The notes under the pieces: model-generated
Seen by the model: the letters and a program-made list of their open reading frames with translations, nothing else
Told to the model about the DNA's origin: nothing
Database searches by the model: none
Position numbers and translations under genes: made by a program
From: Candidatus Zixiibacteriota bacterium
GTDB lineage: Bacteria; Zixibacteria; MSB-5A5; GN15; FEB-12
NCBI GenBank assembly: GCA_029932795.1
Contig: JAOZPL010000001.1
Location: forward strand, 1-26,565
DNA: 26,565 nucleotides
Direction: 5' to 3'
Part shown: one piece after another, positions 10,201 through 22,200 of the stretch
Layout: the number at the start of each line of letters is the position of its first letter
Numbering within the stretch: position 1 is the first letter of the stretch

Positions 10201-13200
10201 CATTTTTGATCTTCTGAGGATCAAGCTGAGCCAGCAAGCCTTTTTTAACTGCGCCCTGCCCGGAAGCAATAGCCGAAAATTGACCCGCACCGAGAGGGGC
10301 CAGTTCAAGTCGCCAGTAATCCAGGTTGTTGTCTGAAATCGTGCCGATGCAATCAGTGGCCGAACTCAAAACGGCACCATCGCCAGGCGCAAAGAGCTTG
10401 ATCTTTGGGGCTTGGCTGTCGGCAGCGTCACGAACCTTGAGATCAGAATGCACTACTACAGTCTGGCCATCCGCATCCACAGCCGTGGCCGTTACCAGGA
10501 AGTGGCCTGGATTCTCAGGTATAAAGCTTGCCCGGCCGTACCTGTCAAAAGAAAGGGGCTTTCCATCAACAGAAACTGTCAGTGTCTCGATGTCCGCAAC
10601 AGAGTCGGCAATCGGATGGATGAGAACACTCTGGCCGGCAATAACAGGGAAGCTCGGCGTCAGCTCGATGGTCAGGGAGGGTTCGATCGGGGTAAAGGAG
10701 ACCACTAATTGCACGCTTTGGCTGCAGCTTAGTTCCCCGTCAGAGACGGTGAAGCGAACATCGTGCTTGCCAACCTGGGTTGCACCGGGCGTCCAGGAAA
10801 ATACACCTGTTTCAGCATCGAGTGCGGCACCTGCAGGCAGGTTTTCTGCCGAGTAGCTGAGGGTAGTGCCGGTATCGGCATCCCTTCCTGGCACCCTCAT
10901 TTCAAACGGTTGATCTACAAGCAGAACATGACCGCTCATGTGATCAATTTCCGGCGCCTGGTTGACGTTTAAAACCTCTATCTTCGCATCGTAGTAATCA
11001 GACAGGCCCCCAGAGTCCTGAGCCATGAACCGGATGGTATAGGTGCCGGCCTGATCAAAACCTGGTGTCCAGTAAAATATCTGGGTATCTGGATCAAAGG
11101 CCGCCCCCGCAGGCAGCACAGTGGCAACCGAATAACTGAGGGCATCGTTGTCAAGGTCACCTGCCATCACCGTCAACTGGATGGTCGTTCCCTCAAAGGT
11201 AAGCATATCGCGAATCGGGACAAAGGTCGGGGGGCGGTTCGTGTTCTCAACAATGATCTTTACGTCTTCTGCGCTTGTCCCCGCACCATCCGTTGCTTCA
11301 AAGCGCAGATTGTAAGTCCCGGACTGCTCGTAAGTAGGCCTCCAAACAAAGTCACCTGTGAGATTATCAAAGGCCGCCCCCCTGGGAAGTCCTAACACCC
11401 GATAACTGACGGAATCACCATCCGGATCGTCGGCCTGGAGGGTGAATGCCAGTTCATCCTGCTCGCTGACCTGCCTGGTCCCGACAGGCATGAGAACAGG
11501 GGAGCTGTTTGTGTCCCGCACGGTGATGTCAAAGCTCTGTGAATCCGAAAGGGCGCGAACTTCTTCCCCGTTTCCACTGTCTGTAACCGTGAGCGTAATG
11601 TGATAGGTCTTTCCGGCATCTTCTGAAGTAGGCGTCCAGGAAAAAAGCGCCTTGCCATAGATAACCGTAGAATCAAACGTTGCTCCTGAAGGGAGGCCGG
11701 TAGCACTATAGGTAAGTGGATCCTCATCCAGATCGCTAACCAATACTTCAAAGGAGGTCTCCTTGCCGACCAAGGCCACGCGCGGTACCTGCCGTTCCAT
11801 GACAGGCCTGGCATTGGGGGCGACCACGCTCAGGATAAAAGAGGCCTCACCGGTAAGGACCGCCCTCGGATCACCATTGCCGTCATCAGAAGCCGTTACC
11901 TTAATCTCATAGTCGCCGCGTTGAGCTGTCAGCGTCGGAGCGGCACGAAGCGTGGCCGTACCATCACCGTTATCCGTAAAGGTCACAAAAGAAGGAAGCC
12001 CTGATGCACTGATAGCCGGGATGGTCCCGTCTGCATCGGTCGCCCGGATAGTCATTTCGAGAATATTTTCTTCACCTTCGTGGACTTCGAGCGAGCGATT
12101 CTCAATCGGCTCAATGACCGGAACAGCATTAGCATCACGGACAACAATGTTCAGCGTAACCGAATCCGTGGTCGGGATGCCTGTACCGTCACCATCGTCC
12201 GTGACAGTAAAATCAATATTGTAGGTACCAGCCTGATCAAAGGCAGGGGTCCAGCGGAAGATCTGGGTATCGGTGTTAAATGTGGCCCCTTCGGGCAGTG
12301 TGGAGTAATCCCAGGATAGTTGAGGGAGTAGCAAATCGGCATCAACGGTGCCATCATCGAGCATCATGCCGATACCCAGGGGGTTGTCCGGGTCATTAGC
12401 AGCAATATGGATGACAAGTGACTGCCCCTCATAGGTCTCCCACCGGTCAACAGGCTCGAAGGAAACCGGACCGTTAACGTTTAAAACATGGATCGTAACC
12501 CGCTGTTGCGTCGTGCTCCAGGGATCGCTGACGGCAAATTCGATTTCGTACTCCCCATGCTCATCATAGTTCGGCCTCCAGCTAAAGAGCCCTGTCTGCG
12601 GGTTGAGATAGGCACTACGGGGCAACCCTTTGGCACTGAAAGCAAGCTTGTCTTTATCGGCGTCACGAGCCTGCAGCTGGATCTCGAGGTACTGGCCTTC
12701 CTGGATGGTACGTTCCATAGGTTGCGCCAGGAACGGCGGTTCGTTGCGGTTTGCAACGGTGATCTCAAATGACCGGAAGGTACTTGATATACCGTCTCCT
12801 GCATATATACGCACATCGCTGTAATGGCCAGCTGACCGGCCGTCCGTCTGCCAACGCAAGATCTTCGCCTCTGAATCAAACAATGCCCCCGGCGGCAGGT
12901 TCTCAGCCCAGTAGAGAATCTGATCCCCGTCGGGGTCCGATGCTCCAACGCAGAGTTCCAGCAGGTCGCCTTCTGTGATCTGCTGGTCGGGTATCGGTAA
13001 AATGACCGGCGGGCTATTCACTCCGGTTACGTCAACGTCCCACTTCTGGGAAGCAAACCCGCCGCGTTCATCGAATACGCGGACCTCGAATTGAACGGTT
13101 GAAGGCGAATCTTCACCGGGCGTCCAGCAAAGGGCACCTGTTTCTGCATCCATGGTAGCACCGCGAGGCCCTTCAACTAGAAGGAAAGATATGTTGGACT

Positions 13201-16200
13201 GCTCGGGATCAGAGGCCGAAACCGAATAGAAATATTCTTGATCGACCTGTGCATTCTCTCCCGGCGTTGAACTGATGATTGGAGGCAGGTTTGCGCCCAC
13301 ATCAACATTGACCAGCGTGATAAGATCGAAGGCCAGGTGATCCGGGTTGTGAACCGAAAGTGTGAGCGTGATCGTTGATTCACCTGGGGCAAGTTTTTCC
13401 GAATCGGCACCTGAAAGCTCGCAGTAAGGATACCCCTGGTCTGTTGTTCCGTCTGCATCTTTTAGGGTGGCCGTAGTTCCGGCAAGCCCGGTAAAGATCA
13501 AGCGATATGGTGGGAGGATGTCAAAATCAAGACTGTTGGTGAAGCTCACATCAAAAGAGATGTTTTCACTCTTCCGGTCAAAACGGGTGTTTGAAAAATT
13601 CGGTTTCAGGCTGTCAGTGACATCGACCATAACCGTAAAATCGACGGTGTATGCCTCAGGCAAGGCAAGCCCCAGCGCACTCCTGACATTAGGAAGAATG
13701 GTCAATTCATAAAGAGCTGCCTCCAGAGGCTCGAATTGCAGGGTGACAGTCCGTTTGACTGGATCATAGTCTGCGCGGCTGATCGTGATCCTGCGGTCTG
13801 TCGTCTTGTTTACCAGGCGATAATTGTCTGGATTCGTCACCGACTGCGCGTCATCGGCCGATACACTCCACATGTCGACATCAAAGCGAATATCGGCGTG
13901 ATTCACGACCGGCAGCACACTCATGCCGTTGACGGGTGTTGTTGCCAGCACAACCGGAGGGGTTATCGGAAAGAAAACGTCCACCTGGCCGCCCTGGGCC
14001 ACATAGAGCCTGCCGCTGGTGCCAATGTGCATGAAGCCGCCGCGTGTTCCGCCATCAGCAATCTTGACGGACTTAAGGGTCACAAGGTCGACCATGGTCA
14101 GGAAGCCGGCATCGCCATGGGTGATAAACATCAGATTCTCGAGCGGAGTCTCTGCCTGGCCGACGGCAATACCAATGCCGGGGGCCGCCGGTATCAAGAG
14201 AATCTCAGCGTTGCCGCGCTTATCGAAGCGAAGGACATTGCCGTCTTCGGGCCATGAAGTAGCGTATAGTGTTCCTTCTGGACTAAACGCCAGGCTGTGC
14301 ACACGGGTTGATGAAAAGCTCGAGAATTGTTCTGTCCCGGGATCAAAGATCTCAACCCCTGTGCTTGTAGCCAGGTAAAGCAGACCTGAATCTGGATGGA
14401 CAGCGATACCAAGCTCGATTCCGTCACCATAACGTCCAAGGATTTGACCGGTGACAGGATCAAGGCGAAGCAGGGGCCCGCCGCCGGTGGTAGCCCAGAG
14501 CCGCCCAGTTTGATCAAAGACCATGTCATAAACAGGAACGTCGAGCGCTGCCAGCGGAGAATCGGCTGCGCCGCCGGCGGCCGTAAACCGCCATATCTGG
14601 TTGCGGCCCTCACCGCCGCTGACATATACGCTGCTTCCGTCAGGGCTGAAGGCGATACCAAGGGAACCAATTCCCGCCCCCGACTGCGGGATGCCCGTGG
14701 CAAAGGCGCTCATGGTAAAGGGGTCAAAGACACTGGCAAAGGCCGGCGGGCTGCCGCCTGAGACACCGGCGGGAATCTGTTTCATCGCCTGGACAAATAG
14801 CGGGTTGGTTGCCGGAACATCAGGGGGTGTTACTGTCGTCAGGTTATGCTCAGGGGTAAGCTGGGCGGCAGTGGGCGCGACTCCCAGGTTGATGCCAGGG
14901 TTGTAAGCAGGCAGATACACGCCTTCAGGCGCTTTTTCTACATTGCCTGCATTATCGGCCGCCAGCACAATGAACTCGGCAGTAGCGCCAACCGGGGCAG
15001 TGTACTCGGCCTCTGTATCCGTGATCCGGCGCTTCCATGCCCACCAGGAGCCCCCGTCCTGGCTAATATAGACAGTGTAGTCCTTCACACCGGATCCATC
15101 CGGATCGTCGGTAGCTTCAAACGTAATCCGGTAGGACCGGCTCCCGGTCTTGCCCACGCCCAGATCCTGAACCGAGTAGCTCGTGGTCGGCGGTATCATA
15201 TCCAACGTTGCTGTTTGAATATTCGTATCAAGGGGGGTGCCGCCGTCATAGGTTATGCGCGCACTCGCCTTTATCTCTGTTCCCGTAGTAAGGTCAATGC
15301 CCTCGGTGTACTCCGGCCAGGGCTTGATCGAGTAAGTGACGCCCCCCCATTGTGCGCGATCCGTATTTGGCAGAAGCAGGCCTTTGTCCGGATCAGAAAT
15401 CAATTCTCCCGTCTGCGGGTCAAGGGCATTGAAGGTCCAGATGGCAATCCTGCTCACCACATCCACACCTGCGGTTACCCGCAGGACAAAGCCACGTTCA
15501 TCAACAAAGTCAAAATCACCGCTGAAAGAGGCCCGGTATTCCGGCAGGTGTACCTGGATATCGCCCAGAGTGATATCGCCGAGGGTGAAGCTGCGGACAT
15601 CAAGATTCTCATCGAGTTGCTGCATGATCTGGATCTGCTTCACTGCCTCCTTGCCGGTGGCAGGGTTTTCAAACTTGATCGTATAAGGCAGATAGGTGTC
15701 AGCCGGGACAAAATTCTGTGGGCCGTATCCGGTAGGACCGACTATGCGCACTGCATCCGAACGTTCTCCGGTGAGGCCGAAGAAATCCCGGAGGTGAGGC
15801 TCCTCGACGGGGGCCTTGTCTTCCCGGATGCCGAGCCCGACCTGTACCCAGAAGGACTCAAAATGGGTTTCATGGGACAGCCCCATATCAAAGTCCGCGG
15901 CATCAGGCATGGTACCCGGGGCTACCCGGGCGTCTTCATCGTGACCGTACCATTTTCTGACCAGGGCAAAGAAATCGACAAGGTTGCCTTCCTCAATGAT
16001 TTCGTTGCCGGTGTCAATTCCAAGAAGCCCGGCAGTAACAATCGACATCAGGCTGGAAATCGGCGGTAGCGTGTGTATATCAGGGGGAACGTCCTCCGGA
16101 CGAAGCTGGCCGGAATCTTCAAGCCCCGAAAGGTAAAGGTTTCCCCACTGCTCGGCATCGGCTGCTGCTTCAATCAAAACCCGCGGCGCAAAGGGATCGT

Positions 16201-19200
16201 CCAGGATGGCCCGGCGGTACTGTTCCGCCAGTCCAAGCTGGTATGATACGTATTCCTCGCTGGTCATGGGGGTTGCGGCGGCGGCAATAGCGAACTTATA
16301 GGCAAAAGCTTCATACGGCCACTGGGGATCGACATTGGGATCGTGCAGATCCTTGAGGGCATTCGGATCCTTGGCAAGGATGTCTCTCATCTCCGGATAT
16401 ACATCAGCAGTGAACGTTAACCCCATATAACCGCGGTTGATGAAATCGAACGTAAACCCCGGGGCCATCAGTGTGCCGTCAAGATTGAGTATGGAATCAA
16501 GCTCAGCCCATGGCACATCAGCTATCTCGGGCTCTCCTGCCAGATTCGTCCGGAAAATCAATCGGTCGCCGACCGGCCAAACCTCCTCATCCCCCGAATA
16601 CCATTCTTCGTCATCGCTCATCTTTGTCTGCACGTACTCGTACCAGTCGGTATCATTGAAGATGTGCGGCACGCTGAACTCGAAATGGACGTAAGGCGCA
16701 TCCACATTGGTCAGGCTGTAAACACCGATACCGTACCAGCCGACATCGCCATATTCGAGTTCTCCGGGCCCGCCCATTCCGACAGTCAGATCAAGCGGCT
16801 TTGCTTCTTCCACAAGATAGCGGTAAGGCATCCGGGCCGTCTGGCCGTCGGGATTGGTGACCTGCACATCGTAGAGGCCGTGAGGTGCGTCTGTCAGGTC
16901 AAAGGTTGCAATGATCCGGGTGGCATTGACAATCTCATAGCTGATCGCCTCATACTCGGCGATCTGGGGCCGGATCAGCTTGACGATGGCGCTGTCAGAG
17001 AATCTGGCCCCGAGGACCTCAAGCGTAACGTACCTGGAATCACCACCCGTCTCGGGGCGGACATCGCGAATACCAAACGGTAGCAGGCGAGCTTTGACCG
17101 TGATTCCACAGGTTATCGGCTCGGCGTCCGGGTCGAGCTTCCGGGCTGCATCCTGCCAGCCGGCGCTCCGCACAAGGATGTAATATGTTCCTGCCTCGGT
17201 CAGCGGCACCCTGGCCACCTGATCGCTCCAGAGGTGGCCTTCAAATGCGGCATCGTAGTGGATGGAGTCCGGCAGGCCCTCGTAGCGAACATAAAGCTCA
17301 TTTGCAATCGTCTTGTCATCGGCAACAAGGCTCACCTCCAATGTCTCTCCGGACGGGACGGTGATCTCATAAAGCCGTTCTCTGCCGACCGTGAACGTGT
17401 CCTTGAAATCGACATCAAGCTGCAGCGTGCCTACCGAAACATTGAGGGTGTCGCTGCTTGCCAGCTTGTTGTTGGCGTCGTTTGCCCCCTCGTTGATATC
17501 ATCAAATATATCCGTGCGGACAATGATCCGGTAATCACCGGGAAGGACCGCCGGCAGGATGCCGGTGAGGGAACCTGTGTAGCTTTCATCCGGCGCGAGA
17601 TCCCGAAAGATCGGCCTCATTTTGCCAGGATTGTCCGGATCGGGCTCTAACTCCACCCGCCCGATCAGCTTGTCGCCCAAATCCCATACAGCGTCGGCGG
17701 AGATATAGAGAGAGTCGGCCCAGTATCCCTTGGCATGTTCATTGTTGGTAGTCACGTTCTTGACCGTGTAAGTGACCGTAATGGGCTCACTGACTTCACC
17801 CGTCTCAGGAACGGTGATTTCTTCAACCATGAGATCTGTGGGTGGAGCGAGATCGATGATCATCGGCACGCTGCTGGGAGCGGCATTATTGTTTTCGTTC
17901 GCTCCCTCATAAACAAAGCCGTATGGATGGATCTTGTTCGGGACATCTGTCAGGACAAAGACATAGTAGGGGCCAAGAATCCCGCGAGGAACATTGAAAG
18001 TCATGTCAACGCTGTAGCTCTCACCACTGGCCAGGGCGCCATCATGAAAGACCTGGCCGAGATAGTGATCGCTGTTTACGTCGAGGAACTCGTCGCGGGA
18101 AAGAAAGATGTAGTCTGACCATTTGTTCTGCCGATCAGGAACGTCGCCAACGGACGCATTCGTAACGGTATATGATACATCAAACCGGCGGCCGGTTATA
18201 GCGTGCCCTTCTTGCGCATCTTCGTTTCCGGTAAATGAGACGCTTTTAACCTGGAGGTCGGGCGAGTCAACAAGAGTCACGGAAATAGAGTGGTCGATAA
18301 TATTGTTGGCTTCATCCTGAAACTCCTTGACCTGTCCCATGAGAGTCCACTCGTTGGCAGGCCATGGGGCCTGAATGCGATGGTAGCCGGAAGTTTCCGG
18401 ATAGGGCAAGGCGCTCCTGAAGTATTCATGAACACCGTATGGAGAGTCGATATAGACAAGGAGGTGGAAATCACCCTCGATATCATCGGGCAGGCGAACA
18501 GTGGTGGAGATATCATAATTTTCGCCTATATCGAGTACGCCATGATGGCGGGTTTCCCCGATCAGCATATCGTAGAGATCAATCGATGAATCCTGAGAGA
18601 TGTAAATGCGATCCAGCCAGAACTCACCCCGTGTAGCCCGCGTACCAGCGTTGGTCACTGTCCATGAGATATCAATTGTCTGACCTGAATTGGCCGATTC
18701 CGGGATCTCCATCGAGCCCTCAAGCACCTTGAGATCAGGTTCCCTGTAAATGACCTGCATGGCAGCGGAGTTCACATTGTTTAGTTTCTTTCTATTCGGG
18801 TCCCCTTCAAAAACACGATTCTTGAAATCCGTGGGCCAGCCGGGAAATTCGCTTTCACTTATACCATCGATGCGGCCACACCATGCCTCTGCGGCCGGGT
18901 CCCGGTCACTGAAGACATAAATATACCGGCGGCCTTCACTTCCAAGAGGAAGATTCATTGTCGTTGAAGCAGCGTAACTGTCTTGCGGGTTCATGGGCTC
19001 ATCCCGGACGTGAACAACGCTGCCGACATATTGCGCACGGGAAAAGATAAACGTCGGATCAGGAGAGACGTAGATGTAATCGGTCCAGCGTTCGGTGCCT
19101 TTGTAAACCGGGTAATCGCCGATGTTCGTGACCGTCCAGCTTATTTTTACCTCTTCGCCTGAATCAGCGGTCTCCGGAACAGTCACGGAGGTTACTTGCA

Positions 19201-22200
19201 GATCGGCCGGTACAGGTATCACCGTGCTGGGTATGGCCCGGTCGTTGTTTTCCGTGAACGGGCCTTCCCATACTTTTCTGACTTCAACCTCATCCTCACC
19301 CCACAAAATATAGCGTAGCTCGGACTTACTCAGGGTGTCGATCTTGGCGTAGACCTGCGCAGGTGTCATTGTCTCAAGATCACCAATCTTTTCGGCAATG
19401 CGGTCGGTAACGGCGGCCATCTCCAGCAGAAGCTCATCTTCATCGGTCAAGACGATGTTCGGATCGACATTGGTCTCAACAATAAAATAGCTGCCTGAAG
19501 CGCTCGGAGGGAGGGTAAAGTCCAGGTGCTGAGTATAACTTTGTCCACGCTCCATAGCCCCTTCATGGAGAACGGCGAAGACGAGTGTTTTGTCCTGTCC
19601 GGCTTCATCTTTTGATACATAAATAGCATCGGCCCAGCGGTCGAGATCGGTGACGTTTGAACCGTTGTTTACAACCGTCCACGATATTGTCACCTTCTCA
19701 CCACCCAGAGCGGTCTCGGGGGCATCAATATTGGTTACTTCGAGATCGGCCGGAGGTGTGTAAAGGATGGTCAGCGGCTTATCTGCGGTCTTGAAGTTGT
19801 TGTTGTCCACGGCGGTAGGATCGTCCGGGTTGATATTGACATCAAAGGTAAGTTCAAAGACCTGGCCCCAGGCGTCGGTATAAACCATGAGTTCGTAAAC
19901 ACCCCGGATGTGTTCCGGAATGGTGCCGGTAATGGTCCCCTCGTAAAATTCACCCACTTCGAGAGCGCCGGTGTGAGAGGCCGATCCGATCCTGAAGTCC
20001 GTGTCCCCACCTGGTTTGGTCTTGTCTGCCGTAAGCCAGAGAGAATCAGTCCAGCAGGCGGGGTATGTGATACCGGCACCCTTGTTGGTAACGCGGTAAT
20101 AGACCGTAACCTGCGTGCCGTCAAAGGCTTCGGTGGGTCCGTGAACATCGGAAACCACCAGATCGGGCGGCGGGACAGCCTGCACATTGATGTTTATGGG
20201 CCGGGCAAGCACGTTGTTGGCCTCTGCCGGATATTCGTCGACCGAATCGGAGGCATCCACCTTGACGAGGATATACATCGGGCCCTGGGCAGCCTGCGGA
20301 ATGCGGTAGTGGCCGGAAGAGCTGTACTGCTCGCTTACGGTAAGGGCTGAGCCATTACGTTCCCAGCCGAGCCGCATATCCCCAGGATCGAGTTTATTAT
20401 CCAGCGATAGATAGACACCGTCGTACCAGCGGCTCCCGCCCGTGGGAGTCTTCACCTGGCCGAGGTTGGAAACCACCCAGTAAACATCGACCACAGCCCC
20501 TGCATTGACAGTTTCGGGAATATCCATGGACGTAACCTGAAGGTCGGGGCGGTCATGGAGCTGAATCGTAATGGAATCGCTCAGATCGTCATTGTTGGTA
20601 AGGTCAGGATCGATGATCTTTCCTTCCACGTCAGGCCTGACAAAGATTTCATAGACACCGGTGATATGCTTTGGCAGGCGGAAGTTTTCGGTCCTTGTAT
20701 AGGAAAGGCCAGCACCAAGTCCCAGGCTTATACTGAAGGTACCTATCCTCACCGCCTGAGAACGGTCCCCGCCGGGAGCAATAAAGACGGCGTCCGTCCA
20801 GGGCCCTTCGGCAGTGTCCGGCCCGTTGTTTTTGACCTTCCAGGTAACGTCAATGGCATCGCCGTCTGAAGCATTGTCAGGCGCATCGATACTGAGGATT
20901 TCGAGATCAGAGCGGGGGGCCACGGTGTATGTCACCGAGACTGCACTTGATGCAGTGGTGTTGTTGTCGCCATAGATGAACTCGTAAGGGCCGCCGGTCT
21001 TTACAAAAAAGTACTGATCGATATCTGTCGTCTGCGTGATATCGAGGTCAACCGGAACCGTAATCTGAACAGTTCTTGTGTAACAAGCGCCAACACCCAG
21101 GTTGCCCACCCGGCTGAAGCGATCTATCAATTTCCAGCCAGAACCATCCGCATTGGAAGACATGTAAACATAGTCATACCATTCAGGAACAGAAGTCTGG
21201 CCGATTCCCTTATTCCTTACCGTCCAGCTCAGGGTCATCGGTGTACCGGTGGTTGCAGTCTGTGGTGCGTCAACGCTGTCTACGACGAGATCGGCGTAGG
21301 GCCGCGGGGTGATATCGAGCAAATAACCGGGGGTGGCTGAATTTGCCCCCGTGTCATCATGCTCATAGACAACATCATCAGCATCAGTTACGACAAATAG
21401 CGTAAAACGACCCTGCGTGGCAGCGGCCAACTGGATGATCTTTGTCTGGGTATAGGACTCTCCTGCGGGCACCGGACCGGGATTTCCGAAACTGCCGATC
21501 TCAACATCATCGCCGTTTCCGAGTGTATCATCCCGGGAAAGTATAATCTTGTCCGTCCAGGCGGTCACCGGGCCGGTTCCGTTGCCCTCGTTTGAAACAG
21601 TCCAGGAGACGGTCAGGTCAGCCGGGTCGCCGATGATAAGTTTTACGCCTTCGGTGATATCCTGACCGTTTGTGGTAATGGTGGAGACAGCAAGGTCGGC
21701 ATAGGGGGCAAGGGTTACATCAATGGGATCCGAGGCACAAATATCATCTTCGAGGCCGCTGCCTTCGACGACAATATCTGCGGCATCAGGCTTGACCAAA
21801 ATATAGTAGGTACCCGTAATGCCGTTTGGAAGGGTTACGTTGACACTGCCATTATAGCTCTCGCCTGAAGATAGGGTGCCGGTATGGGCGTGTTCTCCAA
21901 GAATGATATCACTTTCATCAAGAAGTTCGTCCGTTGACAAATAGATTTTCTCTGTCCAGCCGGATGGCGTTGGGCCTGTTCCGGAATTTTTAACTGACCA
22001 GGAAACCTCAAAGCTTGTGCCTGACTCGGCAGTACTTACCGCCGTTACCGACCCGACAGTCAGATCGGGATGCTGGAGCGCTACATCACCTGAAACGCCG
22101 ATGTTGTTCTCTTCGCCGGCCCGTTCATAGACCTCTGTGTTTGCGTCGGTCACGACGAGAAACTTATAGCTTCCATCGGCAAGCAAGGGAATCGTTATCG

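Noticed and set aside
11820..12130. RGD tripeptide in the fifth He_PIG repeat, considered as an integrin-type adhesion motif
   Set aside because: A single RGD is expected by chance in a protein of more than 8,000 residues. It lies in a repeat strand context, with nothing else suggesting a host-cell ligand.
14846..16069. Long plus-strand open frame of 407 codons antisense to the giant gene
   Set aside because: It lies fully inside the supported minus-strand frame, shows no domain-like pattern, and is rich in residues expected from reading the complement of Asp/Gly/Thr-rich coding sequence. The same applies to the other plus-strand frames across 2240-26528.
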